Assembly: GCA_037481615.1 (NCBI GenBank)
Contig: JBBFLI010000015.1
Direction: 5' to 3' (one strand)
DNA: 64,000 nucleotides
Origin: SpSt-501 sp037481615
Lineage (GTDB): Bacteria; Desulfobacterota; Desulfobacteria; Desulfobacterales; SpSt-501
Shown: piece after piece, positions 31,715 through 43,103 of the stretch
How positions within the stretch are numbered: position 1 is the first letter of the stretch
Layout of the letters: each line of letters starts with the position of its first letter
Program-made: the position numbers and the translations under genes
The notes under the pieces: generated by a model
What the model was told of the DNA's origin: nothing
Seen by the model: only the letters and a program-made list of their open reading frames with translations
Database searches by the model: none

Positions 31715-32856
31715 ATGCGGATCGGAGTGCTGAAGGAGATCAAGACCAAGGAGAACCGGGTGGCGATGACGCCGGCCGGGGTGGAGCAGCTCGCGGCCCG
31801 CGGGCACGAAGTGTTCGTCGAGACCCGGGCCGGGGAGGGGTCCGGGTTCGCCGACGCGCTCTACGAGAAGGCGGGCGCCCGCGTCTGCCGCACGGCGCGC
31901 GAGATCTACGAGGCCTGCGAAATGATCATGAAGGTGAAGGAGCCGCTCGCCGCGGAGTACCCTCTCCTGCGGCGCGGCCAGGTCGTCTTCACCTACTTCC
32001 ATTTCGCCGCCTCCGAGGAGTTGACGCGCGCCGTGATCGCCTCCCGCTGCATCGCGGTCGCCTACGAGACGGTGACGCGGGCGAACGGGAGCCTGCCGCT
32101 GCTCACCCCGATGAGCGAGGTCGCCGGCAAGATGGCCGTGCACGAGGGGGCGAAGTACCTCGAGAAGACTTACGGGGGGAAGGGGAAACTGCTCGGCGGG
32201 GTGCCGGGCGTGGACACGGGGACGGTGCTGATCCTCGGCGGCGGCACGGTCGGCATCAACGCCGCCAAGATCGCCTGCGGGCTCGGGGCCAAGGTCTACC
32301 TGCTCGACACGAACCTCGAGCGGCTGCGCTACCTCTCCGACGTGATGCCCGCCAACTGCTTTCCGATCGTCTCCAGCCCTGCGAACATCCGCCGCTACCT
32401 CCCCGAGGCGGATCTCGTGGTCGGCGCCGTCCTCATCCCCGGGGCGGCCGCCCCGCGGCTGGTCACGCGCGAGATGCTCCGGCTGATGAAGAAGGGGACC
32501 GTGATCGTCGATGTGGCGATCGACCAGGGGGGCTGTGTGGAGACCGCCCGGCCCACGACGCACGACGACCCGATCTACGAGGTGGACGGCGTCATCCATT
32601 ACTGCGTCGCCAACATGCCGGGGGCGGTGTCGATGACCTCGACGATCGCCCTCACCAACGCGACGCTCCCCTATGCGCTCGAGATCGCCGACAAGGGGAT
32701 CCGCCGGGCGGCGCTCGAGAACCCCGAGATCGCCCACGGGATCAACATCTTCGAGGGCAAGGTGACGCACCCCGGGGTGGCCGAGGCCTTCGGGCTGGCC
32801 TACACGCCGGTCGCGAAGGTGCTCGCGCCGGCGCGGAAGAAGGCGGGGCGGGGCCG

Positions 32857-32860
<4 letters not shown>
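31715..32860 (+). CDS. ald: Alanine dehydrogenase
   Basis: 381 residues; interconverts L-alanine and pyruvate with NAD and ammonium. The N-terminal domain has KEIKTKENRVAMTP, the substrate lysine in IMKVKEPL and the catalytic His in VFTYFHFAAS. The NAD domain has VLILGGGTVGINAAKIACGLGAKV. SMTSTIALTNATLPY near the end is typical. Ribosome site GGAGGGAG lies before the ATG. Its stop overlaps the stop of the convergent lon gene by 4 bp. It may route pyruvate from lactate oxidation to amino acid metabolism or the reverse. Confidence 0.95.
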
Positions 32861-35229
<2,369 letters not shown>

Positions 35230-35269
35230 CGGGAACCTCGCGTCGGGTGGGGGCTCGGGCCCCGACCGG

Positions 35270-35716
35270 TCATTCCTGGGTGATGGGCACCTTGTAGCTC
35301 AAATCGAGCGGCCGCTTGGTCAAACGGATCTCGAGAAAGCCGTTTTTCGACGAGGCGGTCACCTTTTCGGGGTCGATCGGGCTGGGCAGAAACAGGATGC
35401 GCTCAAAGCGGCCGTACTGGATCTCGGCCAGGCGGTACGTGCAGTCCTGGGCGCAGCCCGGGGCCGGCCGGCTGCCCTGGATGCGCACGGCCTTGCTGCT
35501 GATCTCGACCTCGAGGTCTTCCTTGGCGACCCCGCCGATCTCGGCGAGGATGACGATCTCCTCGGCGGTCTCGAACATGTCCATCGGCGGCCGCCAGGAG
35601 CGCTGGGAGACGAGAAAGGAGGGCCCCATCGTGCCGAGCATGTCCTCGATCGTTTTCTCGAACCGCGAGGTCAGGTCGTCGAAGCGGTCACCGAAGCGGA
35701 TCTTGAAGAATTCCAT
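35270..35716 (-). CDS. Small heat shock protein (Hsp20/alpha-crystallin family)
   Basis: 148 residues. The alpha-crystallin domain (about 38-140) starts with PPMDMFETAEEIVILAEIGGV and includes EISSKAVRIQGSR and FLPSPIDPEKVTASSKNGFLEIRL. The terminal I-X-I/V-type anchor is weak (KVPITQE). Holdase chaperone that keeps unfolded proteins soluble for refolding or for Lon. Start at 35716 (MEFFKIRFGD); the longer frame to 35758 adds a proline-rich stretch. First gene of the hsp20-lon pair. Confidence 0.92.
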   Translation of the reverse strand: MEFFKIRFGDRFDDLTSRFEKTIEDMLGTMGPSFLVSQRSWRPPMDMFETAEEIVILAEIGGVAKEDLEVEISSKAVRIQGSRPAPGCAQDCTYRLAEIQYGRFERILFLPSPIDPEKVTASSKNGFLEIRLTKRPLDLSYKVPITQE

Positions 35717-35834
35717 GGCGTAAGTCCTGCGTTGCGGGGGTGGCGGGGGAAAGCGCAAAACCCTGCCCGATCGCTACCACAAGTCGATGCAAGAGTAAAC
35801 CCGGGGGCGGCCGGTGTCGAGCGCGGGCGGGCGC

Positions 35835-36734
35835 CTAAAGAGCCTCGGGGGGGAAGGCGACCACCTCGTCGATCGTCGCCGCATCGCAGAAGAGCATCAC
35901 CAGCCGGTCGACGCCGAGCGCGCAGCCTGCGCAGTCCGGCAGCCGGGAAAGCGCTTCGAGGAAGCGCTCGGGCGACCCCGGGTCCCGCTGACCGCGCGCG
36001 CGCCGGATGCCGGCATCCCGCTCGAAGCGGCGGCGCTGCTCCTGCGGGTCGGTGAGTTCGCTGAAGCCGTTCAGCAGTTCGAGGCCGCCGAGATAGAGCT
36101 CGCAGCGCTCGGCCGTCGTCGGGTCGGCGGGGTTGAGCCGGGCGAGGGCCCCGCAGGCGGCCGGGTAATCGACGAGGAAGACGGGCCGGGTGGGGTCGAG
36201 GCGCGGCTCGACCTCGAGGGCGAGGATCTCGTCGAAGCGATCGGCGGCGAGGGCCTCTTCGGGGGAAACCCCGGCGAAGCGCCGGAAGGCCTCGGCCACG
36301 GAAAGCCGCGGCCAGGGGGGCGCGAGATCGATTTCCACCCCCCCGTAGGCCAGGCGGTCCCCCCGGCCCAGGCGTCGGGCGAGAAAGAGGATGAGCGCCT
36401 CGGCGCGTTCCATCACCTCGCGGTAGGTCTCGCCTGCGGCGTACCACTCGAGCAGGGTCAGCTCCGGCAGGTGCCGGCGGCCGCGTTCCCCGCGGCGGAA
36501 GGCCTTGCAGACCTGGAAGATCCGCCGGAGGCCCGCGGCGACGAGCGGCTTCATGCAGATCTCCGGCGAGGGCTGGAGAAACCAGCCCTCGCTCTCCACC
36601 GGGTCGATGTGCGCCTCGGGCAGGGGGCGCGGGATGCGGATCGGGGTTTCGACTTCGAGAAACCCCTCGCGGCGGAAGAACTCGCGGATCCCCGCGAGGA
36701 TTTCCGCGCGGCGGGCGAGGTTGCGTGCGGTCAC
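35835..36734 (-). CDS. epmA: Elongation factor P lysine ligase-like (EpmA/GenX/PoxA)
   Basis: 299 residues from GTG 36734 (GGAGG about 13 bases upstream). It is a class II lysyl-tRNA-synthetase-like catalytic core without anticodon domain. It has motif 1 FFRREGFLEVETPIRIP, motif 2 FRRGERGRRHLPELTLLEWY and motif 3 GCALGVDRLVML. The enzyme attaches beta-lysine to EF-P, helping ribosomes through proline stretches. The partner genes efp and epmB are not in this window. An ATG-initiated frame upstream to 36998 overlaps the divergent transporter gene and is rejected. It is divergent from the HlyD-like gene across a 130-bp gap. Confidence 0.9.
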   Translation of the reverse strand: MTARNLARRAEILAGIREFFRREGFLEVETPIRIPRPLPEAHIDPVESEGWFLQPSPEICMKPLVAAGLRRIFQVCKAFRRGERGRRHLPELTLLEWYAAGETYREVMERAEALILFLARRLGRGDRLAYGGVEIDLAPPWPRLSVAEAFRRFAGVSPEEALAADRFDEILALEVEPRLDPTRPVFLVDYPAACGALARLNPADPTTAERCELYLGGLELLNGFSELTDPQEQRRRFERDAGIRRARGQRDPGSPERFLEALSRLPDCAGCALGVDRLVMLFCDAATIDEVVAFPPEAL

Positions 36735-36795
36735 CGTGGAGCCGCCTCCGGGTCGGCTGAGGGTCGGCGGCGACTGTAGCAGAACGATGCCTGCG

Positions 36796-36834
36796 CCCTC
36801 AAGCCGGCGGCTTGCCTTCGGCCGGTTTTGAGGG
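36796..36834. promoter_or_regulatory. Imperfect inverted repeat between epmA and the ABC exporter operon
   Basis: CCCTCAAGCCGG and CCGGTTTTGAGGG can pair with a small internal loop around a 14-base spacer. It ends 30 bp before the HlyD-like ATG (36865). Possible operator for a transporter regulator or an RNA hairpin in the leader. Confidence 0.35.
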
Positions 36835-36864
36835 TAGATCCTTCCCGCGAGCCGGAGAGCGTTC

Positions 36865-38040
36865 ATGAGCCGTTTGCGGGTCGTTCGGGCCGCCGCCGTC
36901 GCGGCTTTTCTCGCCGTCGCCGCCGCCGTCGCCTGGGTTGCGGCCTCCTCCCTCCGCGTCCCCGGGGAGAGGGTCTTTTCGGGGACGATCGAGGCCACGG
37001 TCGCCTACCTGGCGTTCCAGATCGGCGGCCGGGTGGAACGGGTGCCCGTCGAGGAGGGCGCCCTCGTGGAGGCGGGGGCGCTGCTCGCGGTGCTCGACGG
37101 CCGCGAGGTGGCCGCCCAGCGCGACCAGGCCGAGGCCGACCTGCGCCGTGCCGAGGAGCAGCGGCGGCAGCTCGAACTCCTGCTCGAGGTGAACCGCCGC
37201 GTGCTCCCGGCCGAGGTCGAACGCGCCGCGGCCGCGCTGCGCGCCCTGTCGGCGCAGGCGGCCGAGGCCGAATCGGGGCTGCGGGCGCAGGAGGTCGAGC
37301 GGGCGCGCTTGGCCGCCGAGGCGGCGCGGGCGGTGCTGGAGAACGCGCGACGGGATTTCGAACGCCTCGAGGCGCTGTTTCGCCGCGGGGTGGTCGCCGC
37401 CCAGGCGCACGACGCGGCGCGCACGGCCTTCGAGACCGCGCTCCACGAGCACGGGCGGGCCGTCGAGGCCTATCGCCTCGCGCGGGAGGGCTTTCGCGCC
37501 GAGGAGATCGAGACGGCGCGGGCGCGTTTGGCCGAGGGGCGCGCCGCGCTCGCGCTCGCGGAAAGCAACCTCGGCCGCCTGGCCGCCCTCGAACAGGAAG
37601 TGCGCGCCGCGGAAGCCCAAGGAGAAGCCGCCCGGGCGGCGCTCCGGCTGGCCGAGGTGCGCTTCGGCCACCGCCTGCTCCATGCGCCCTTCGCCGGAAC
37701 CGTCCTGCAGCGCAGTCTCGAGCCGGGCGAGGTGGTGGCCCCCGGCCGCGAGGTGTTCGCCCTGGCCGACCTCTCGCGGGTCGAGCTGCGCCTCTTCATC
37801 GACGTCGCCGCGATCGGCGCGATCCGCCCGGGGCAGGAGGTCGCGGTCACGATCGACACCTTCCCGGGCAAGATCTACCCCGGCCGGGTCGCCTACATTT
37901 CCCCGCGGGCCGAGTTCACCCCCAAGATCATCCAGACGCCGCAGGAGCGCGTGAAGCTCGTCCACCTGGTGAAGGTCGTCGTCGAAAACCCCGATCACGA
38001 GCTCAAACCGGGGATGCCCGCCGATGGCCGGTTCCGGTGA
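36865..38040 (+). CDS. Membrane fusion (HlyD-like) subunit of ABC exporter
   Basis: 391 residues. A signal-anchor at about 8-28 leads to a biotinyl-lipoyl-like half (about 40-75, GRVERVPVEEGALVEAGALLAVLDGRE), a long alpha-helical hairpin (about 80-230, rich in Ala, Glu and Arg), the second lipoyl half (about 270-295) and a beta-barrel (LADLSRVELRLFIDVAAIGAIRPGQEV). It belongs to the YbhG/HlyD type that links an inner membrane ABC transporter to the periplasm or outer membrane. Its stop overlaps the first ATPase gene by 17 bp. First gene of a five-gene exporter unit. Confidence 0.88.
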   Translation: MSRLRVVRAAAVAAFLAVAAAVAWVAASSLRVPGERVFSGTIEATVAYLAFQIGGRVERVPVEEGALVEAGALLAVLDGREVAAQRDQAEADLRRAEEQRRQLELLLEVNRRVLPAEVERAAAALRALSAQAAEAESGLRAQEVERARLAAEAARAVLENARRDFERLEALFRRGVVAAQAHDAARTAFETALHEHGRAVEAYRLAREGFRAEEIETARARLAEGRAALALAESNLGRLAALEQEVRAAEAQGEAARAALRLAEVRFGHRLLHAPFAGTVLQRSLEPGEVVAPGREVFALADLSRVELRLFIDVAAIGAIRPGQEVAVTIDTFPGKIYPGRVAYISPRAEFTPKIIQTPQERVKLVHLVKVVVENPDHELKPGMPADGRFR

Positions 38041-38812
38041 TCCCCTCCCGACGCCCGGGGCCGCCGAAGCCCGGGTCGAGGTGCGCGGCGTCCGGCGGGC
38101 CTTTCAGGGGCGGCCGGCCCTCCGCGGCGTCTCCTTCCGGCTCCCCCCCGCCTGCATCGCCGCCCTGGTCGGGCCCGACGGCGCGGGCAAGACGACGCTT
38201 CTGCGCCTGGTGGCGGGGCTGATTCCTCCCGACGGCGGGGAGATCCGCCTCTTCGGGGAGGGGGCCCCCGCCGGCCGGCCCGCGCTGCGGCGGCGCCTGG
38301 GCTACGTCCCCCAGCGATTCGGGCTCTATCCCGATCTGACGGTCGAGGAGCATTTCGCGTTTCTCGGCGGCGTCTTCGGCCTCGACCCCGGCGCCGCCGC
38401 GGAGCGGCGCCTGCGGCTGAAACGCTTCGCGGGGCTCGAGGCCTTCGGCGGGCGTCGCGCGCGGGATCTCTCGGGAGGCATGCGCCAGAAGCTGGCGCTC
38501 GCCTGTGCGCTGCTCCACGACCCCGAGCTCCTGCTGCTCGACGAGCCGACGCACGGCCTCGACCCGCTCGCGCGGCGGGACCTCTGGGGGATGTTCGACG
38601 CCCTGCGGCGGCAAGGGTGCACGATCCTGCTCAGCACCTCGCGCCTCGTGGAGGCGGAATCCGCGGACCGGTTGCTGCTGCTCCACCGCGGCCGTCTCCT
38701 CGCCGAGGGTCCCCCCCGCGAGGTGCAGGCGGAGGCGCCGGACCTGGAGGAGGCGGTGCTGCGGCGGATCCTCGCGCTGGAGGCGGCCCCGCAGGAGGCC
38801 GGCGATGGCTGA
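38024..38812 (+). CDS. ABC exporter ATPase subunit 1 (H-loop degenerate)
   Basis: 262 residues: Walker A GPDGAGKTT, Q-loop VPQRFGLYPDLT, signature LSGGMRQKLALACALL and Walker B LLLLDEPTHGLDP. The H-loop position reads STSRLVEAE instead of STH, so the switch histidine is missing. This resembles the N-terminal half of fused YbhF-type ATPases. The second ATPase is encoded separately with an 8-bp overlap (ATGGCTGA). Together they probably form a heterodimer with one active site. Confidence 0.88.
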   Translation: MAGSGDPLPTPGAAEARVEVRGVRRAFQGRPALRGVSFRLPPACIAALVGPDGAGKTTLLRLVAGLIPPDGGEIRLFGEGAPAGRPALRRRLGYVPQRFGLYPDLTVEEHFAFLGGVFGLDPGAAAERRLRLKRFAGLEAFGGRRARDLSGGMRQKLALACALLHDPELLLLDEPTHGLDPLARRDLWGMFDALRRQGCTILLSTSRLVEAESADRLLLLHRGRLLAEGPPREVQAEAPDLEEAVLRRILALEAAPQEAGDG

Positions 38813-39548
38813 GGCGGTGGCCGTGAAGGGCCTCACCAAGCGTTTCGGCGGCTTCACGGCCGTGGACGGGATCGACCTCACGGTCGGGCAAGGGGAGATC
38901 TTCGGCTTTCTCGGACCCAACGGCGCCGGCAAGTCGACGACGATCCGCATGCTCTGCGGGATCTTGAGGCCGAGCGGCGGAAGCGGGCGCGTCGCCGGCC
39001 TCGACCTCTTCCGGGACGCCGAGCGCATCAAGCAGCGGATCGGCTACATGTCCCAGCAGTTCTCGCTCTATGACGATCTCACCCCCCAGGAGAACCTGCG
39101 GCTCTTCCTCGGCATCTACCGCGTCGCCCCGGCGCTCTGGGCCGAGCGGATCGCCGAGGCCGCGGCGGCGGTGGGGCTCGGCTCCGACCTGCACCGGGTC
39201 GTGCGCGGGCTTCCGCCCGGGGTGCGCCAGCGCCTGGCGCTCGCCTGCGCGCTTCTCCACCGGCCGACGCTGCTGTTTCTCGACGAGCCGACCGCCGGCG
39301 TCGACCCCCTGGCCCGGCGGGCGTTCTGGGCGTCCATCCGCGGCCTTTCCGCACAGGGGGTGAGCGTCTTCGTGAGCACGCACCATCTCGAGGAGGCGGA
39401 CCATTGCGGCCGCGTCGCCCTGATCCACGCGGGGCGGATCGTCGCCTGCGGGCCGCCGCGGCGCCTCGTCGCCGAGGCCTTCCCGGGGCGCGCCGGGGCC
39501 GGCCTCGAGGAGGCCTTCGCCTTCCTGCTGCAGCGGGGGGCGGCATGA
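38805..39548 (+). CDS. ABC exporter ATPase subunit 2 (signature degenerate)
   Basis: 247 residues: Walker A GPNGAGKSTT, Walker B LLFLDEPTAGVDP and an intact H-loop STHHLEEADHC, but the signature reads LPPGVRQRLALACALL instead of LSGG. This is the reciprocal of subunit 1, whose signature is intact and H-loop lost. Its Walker and H residues can pair with subunit 1's signature to give one complete site. It matches the C-terminal half of YbhF-type proteins. Its stop overlaps the first permease ATG (ATGA). Confidence 0.88.
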   Translation: MAEAVAVKGLTKRFGGFTAVDGIDLTVGQGEIFGFLGPNGAGKSTTIRMLCGILRPSGGSGRVAGLDLFRDAERIKQRIGYMSQQFSLYDDLTPQENLRLFLGIYRVAPALWAERIAEAAAAVGLGSDLHRVVRGLPPGVRQRLALACALLHRPTLLFLDEPTAGVDPLARRAFWASIRGLSAQGVSVFVSTHHLEEADHCGRVALIHAGRIVACGPPRRLVAEAFPGRAGAGLEEAFAFLLQRGAA

Positions 39549-40663
39549 GGCCCCGCTGCGTGCACGCCGTCGCGCGCAAAGAGATGATCCATCTCCTGCG
39601 GGACCCGCGCAGCCTGGCGCTCGCCTTTCTCATCCCCCTCTTGCTCCTGTTCCTCTTCGGGTCCGCCCTCCGCCTCGACGTCGAGGAGCTCCCCGCCGCG
39701 GTCGTCGACCGGGACCGCTCCCCAGAGAGCCGCGACCTCATCCGCCGCATCCATGCCTCGCGGGCGTTCGCCGTGCGCGAAGAGCTCGAAACCGAGGCCG
39801 AGCTCGCCCGCGCGCTCGACGGGGGGCGGGTGCTTGCGGGTTGGGTGGTCCCCGCCGGCTGGGGGGCTGCGCGGCGGTCGGGCCGGCCGGCGCCCGTCCA
39901 GGTGCTGATCGACGGCAGCGACCCGAACACCGGCGCCCAGGCGCGTTCCTTCGCCTCCGCCCTCCTCGAACGGGTGAACCCCGCGGGGGGCGGGGGGCTT
40001 CGGGGGGGGGACCCCCCCGCCGTGGAGGCCCGCTTGCGGGTCTGGTTCAACGAGAATCTCGAGAGCCGCACCTTCATCGTGCCCGGGATCCTGGCCGTGA
40101 TCCTGATGATCGCCGGCGCCCTGCTCGCCTCGACCGCCGTCGCCCGCGAGGCGGAGAGCGGAACGCTCGAGACCCTGCGGATGCTGCCGCTTTCCGCGGC
40201 CGAGCTGGCGGCGGGCAAGGCCCTGCCGTACGTGGCCGTCGCCTGGGTCGACGTCCTCGCGGCGGCCGCGCTGGCCGCGGGGGTCTTCGGCATCGCGCCC
40301 CGCGCCGGGATCCCCGGCCTGCTGCTCGCCTCGTTCCTCTACATCCTGGTCGCCGTGGGGACGGGGCTTTGGCTCTCCGCGATCGCCCGCTCGCAGCTCG
40401 TCGCCACCCAGCTCGCCATCCTCGCGACCTATCTGCCGTCGCTCTTGTTGTCGGATTTCGTCTTTCCGCGGCAGAACATGCCCGTCGCCCTGCAGGCGCT
40501 CTCGGCCCTCGTGCCGGCCACCTACTTCATCGACGTCCTGAACGGCCTCTACCTCCGCGGGATTCCCGCCGCCGGCCTGTGGCCGAGCCTTCTCGTCCTC
40601 TTCGGGATGGCCGCCGCCCTCGCCGCCGGCTGCGTGTGGGCCCTCCGGCGGGAGGGGTTCTGA
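39545..40663 (+). CDS. ABC-2 type permease 1
   Basis: 372 residues. TM1 (about 25-42), then a large extracytoplasmic segment (about 43-175), five further TM helices from about 178, and the ABC-2 motif region (AREAESGTLETLRMLPLSAAELAAGKALPY, typically a coupling element). The extracytoplasmic part holds a run of glycines (GGGGLRGG) encoded by long G tracts around 39997-40010; the frame stays open, so no error is needed. It is YbhS-like. It is followed by permease 2 at 40665, one base after the stop. Confidence 0.88.
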   Translation: MRPRCVHAVARKEMIHLLRDPRSLALAFLIPLLLLFLFGSALRLDVEELPAAVVDRDRSPESRDLIRRIHASRAFAVREELETEAELARALDGGRVLAGWVVPAGWGAARRSGRPAPVQVLIDGSDPNTGAQARSFASALLERVNPAGGGGLRGGDPPAVEARLRVWFNENLESRTFIVPGILAVILMIAGALLASTAVAREAESGTLETLRMLPLSAAELAAGKALPYVAVAWVDVLAAAALAAGVFGIAPRAGIPGLLLASFLYILVAVGTGLWLSAIARSQLVATQLAILATYLPSLLLSDFVFPRQNMPVALQALSALVPATYFIDVLNGLYLRGIPAAGLWPSLLVLFGMAAALAAGCVWALRREGF

Positions 40664-40664
40664 G

Positions 40665-41789
40665 ATGAACGGGCGCTGCGTGCGGGAGCTCGTGCGCAAG
40701 GAGTTCCTCCAGCTCTTCCGCGACCGGCGGAACCGCCCGCTGCTGATCGTGGCCCCGCTGCTGCAGCTCATCCTCTTCGGCTACGTCGTGACGACCGACG
40801 TCCGCGAGACGCGCTTCGCCGTCGTCGACGAGTCGCGCACGCCGCTCAGCCGGAGCCTGGTTGAGGCCTTCGCGGCCTCCCCCGCCTTCCGTCCGGAGCC
40901 CCTCGCCGCCGACGCCCGCGGCCTCGGGGAGTCCCTCCTGCGGCGCCGGATCGACCTCGGGATCCACATCCCCCCGGATTTCGCCGCCCGCCTCACCGGC
41001 GGTCGGAAGGCCGAGATCCAGCTCCTTCTCGACGGTGCCCTGAGCCATCTCGCCTCCCAGCGGGCGGCCGCCGCCCAGGCCGTGATCGACGACTGGAACC
41101 GCCGGGCCTCGCCCCGCAACTTGACCTCCCGCAGGCCGGCCGGCGGGCCGATCGAGGCCCGCATCCGCACCTGGTACAACCCCAACCTGGAAAGCCGCCC
41201 CTACTTCGTCCCCGGCATCGTCGCCTTCTTGGTCATGCTGCTTTCGCTGCTCTTCACCTCGCTGGCGGTCGTGCGCGAGAAGGAGGCGGGCACGATGGAG
41301 CAGTTGATCGTCACCCCCCTGCGCCCGGCCGAGTTTCTGCTGGGCAAGACGATCCCTTTCTTTCTCATCGCCCAGGCCCAGATGCTGCTGGTCATCGGAT
41401 TCGCCCGGCTGTGGTTCGCGGTGCCGTTCGCGGGGAGCGCGGCCTTTCTGTTCGCCGCCTCGGCCCTTTTCCTGCTCTGCACGCTCGGGGTGGGGCTGTG
41501 GATCTCCACCGCCTCCCGCACCCAGCCGCAAGCCGTCCTGACGACCTTCCTGTTCATCCTGCCCTTTTTTCTCCTGAGCGGGTTCGTCTTCCCCATCGAG
41601 CGCATGCCGCCCCTCGTCCAGGCGGCGACCCGGCTCAACCCGCTCGCCCACTTCCTGGTCGTCGTCCGCGGCGTTTTTCTGAAAGGCGTCGGCCCCTCGG
41701 TTCTCTGGCCGGAGTGCCTCGCCCTCGCCGCGATCGGGACGGTCGTCTTCGGCGCGGCCCTGCTGCGGTTCCGCAAGCGCCTGGACTGA
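40665..41789 (+). CDS. ABC-2 type permease 2
   Basis: 374 residues with the same plan as permease 1: TM1 about 25-42, extracytoplasmic loop to about 180 (KAEIQLLLDGALSHLASQRA), then five TM helices (VREKEAGTMEQLIVTPLRPAEFLLGKTIPFF; HFLVVVRGVFLKGVG). YbhR-like. Expected substrate range: drugs, lipids or cations; nothing in the sequence decides. Last gene of the first exporter. The second exporter begins 93 bp downstream. Confidence 0.88.
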   Translation: MNGRCVRELVRKEFLQLFRDRRNRPLLIVAPLLQLILFGYVVTTDVRETRFAVVDESRTPLSRSLVEAFAASPAFRPEPLAADARGLGESLLRRRIDLGIHIPPDFAARLTGGRKAEIQLLLDGALSHLASQRAAAAQAVIDDWNRRASPRNLTSRRPAGGPIEARIRTWYNPNLESRPYFVPGIVAFLVMLLSLLFTSLAVVREKEAGTMEQLIVTPLRPAEFLLGKTIPFFLIAQAQMLLVIGFARLWFAVPFAGSAAFLFAASALFLLCTLGVGLWISTASRTQPQAVLTTFLFILPFFLLSGFVFPIERMPPLVQAATRLNPLAHFLVVVRGVFLKGVGPSVLWPECLALAAIGTVVFGAALLRFRKRLD

Positions 41790-41882
41790 GGCCGCCGTGG
41801 AATCGATCCGCGAACCGTGATAGAAGACCGCTTCCGGGGCGGCGAGCCCCGGCCGCCGCCGCCGGCAGAAGGAGAGACCCCC

Positions 41883-43103
41883 GTGCCCGAGGCCAAGCCC
41901 GAGACCCTGCGCATCCCCCCGCCCGGGGCGGGGGAGGGCTTCCGGCGCAAGAGGCGAAAGCGGCTCGCGGGGGCGGGGGTTGCGTTTCTGGCCGCCCTCG
42001 GCGCGGGGCTCTACCTCCTCGGCTTCCTCCGCCCCGCGGTGGCGGTCCGCACGACCCTCGTCCAGGAAGTCCTCCCCTCGCAGGCCCTCACCCTGCTCAG
42101 CGCGAGCGGCTACGTGGTCGCCGACCGCAAGTCCGCGGTCGCCTCGCGGCTGACGGGGAGGCTGGTCGAGCTCTCCGTCGAGGAGGGAAGCCGGCTGCGG
42201 CGCGGCGAGGTGATCGCCCGGCTCGACCGCCGCGAGGCCGAGGCCGCCTGCGAGCGGGCGCGGCGGCAGCTCGAGGCCGAGATGCGCCGTCGCGACCAGC
42301 TGGAGGCCGAGCTCACCGAGGCCGAGCGCGACTACGGGCGCAAGCGGGCGCTCGGCGCACGGGGGACGATCGCCCAGGGGACGCTCGATCAGGCCGAGGC
42401 GCGCTTCCGCGCCCTTTCCGCCGCCGTCGAGGCCTCCTCGGCCTCGATCCTCGCCGCCCGCGCCGCCCTGCGCGAAGCGGAAATCGTTCTCGAGGACACC
42501 GTCATCCGCGCCCCCTTCGACGCCGTCGTCCTCACCAAAAACGCCGAGGTGGGGGACATCCTCACCCCCCTGGCCGCGACGGCCGACGCCAAGGCGGCGG
42601 TGGTGACGATCGCCGACCTCGCGGCGCTCCGGGTCGAGGTCGATGTGTCCGAGTCGCAGATCGCCCGCGTCCGGGAAGGCCAGTCCTGCGAAATCCGGCT
42701 GGACGCCTACCCCGAGACGCGCTTCCCCGGCCGCGTGCACCGCATCCTGCCCACGGCCGACCGCAGCAAGGCCGCGGTGACGGTGAAGGTGGACTTCCTC
42801 GCGCGCGACGAGCGCGTGCTGCCGGAGATGAGCGCACGCGTCGCCTTCCTGTCGCGCGAGCCGACCCCCGAGGAGCAGGCTCCGCGAACGGCCGCGCCCG
42901 CGGCGGCGGTGGTCTCGCGCGGCGGCCGGGAGCTCGTCTTCCGCGTGGAGCGGGACCGCGCGCGCGAGTCCGCCGTGCGGACGGGAAAGCGGTTCGGCGA
43001 CTGGGTCGAGCTCCTCGAAGGCCCGCCCCCCGGAACGCGGCTGGTCCTCTCCCCGCCGGCGCGCCTGGCCGACGGCGCGCGGCTCGCCCCCTCCGCCCCA
43101 TGA
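41883..43103 (+). CDS. MacA-like periplasmic adaptor of ABC exporter
   Basis: 406 residues from GTG 41883, chosen for the ribosome site AAGGAG eight bases upstream; an earlier GTG at 41817 has none. Basic segment RRKRRKR precedes a signal-anchor (about 30-50), lipoyl half (YVVADRKSAVASRLTGRLVELSVEEGSRL), helical hairpin with (about 120-205) RGTIAQGTLDQAEARFRALSAA, second lipoyl half and a barrel domain (LAALRVEVDVSESQIARVREG). It resembles MacA/RND-type adaptors. Overlaps the ATPase gene by 4 bp. Confidence 0.87.
   Translation: MPEAKPETLRIPPPGAGEGFRRKRRKRLAGAGVAFLAALGAGLYLLGFLRPAVAVRTTLVQEVLPSQALTLLSASGYVVADRKSAVASRLTGRLVELSVEEGSRLRRGEVIARLDRREAEAACERARRQLEAEMRRRDQLEAELTEAERDYGRKRALGARGTIAQGTLDQAEARFRALSAAVEASSASILAARAALREAEIVLEDTVIRAPFDAVVLTKNAEVGDILTPLAATADAKAAVVTIADLAALRVEVDVSESQIARVREGQSCEIRLDAYPETRFPGRVHRILPTADRSKAAVTVKVDFLARDERVLPEMSARVAFLSREPTPEEQAPRTAAPAAAVVSRGGRELVFRVERDRARESAVRTGKRFGDWVELLEGPPPGTRLVLSPPARLADGARLAPSAP

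Noticed and set aside
39990..40025. Long G and C runs in permease 1 as a frameshift
   Set aside because: The frame stays open and the sequence before and after fits the ABC-2 family in the same frame.
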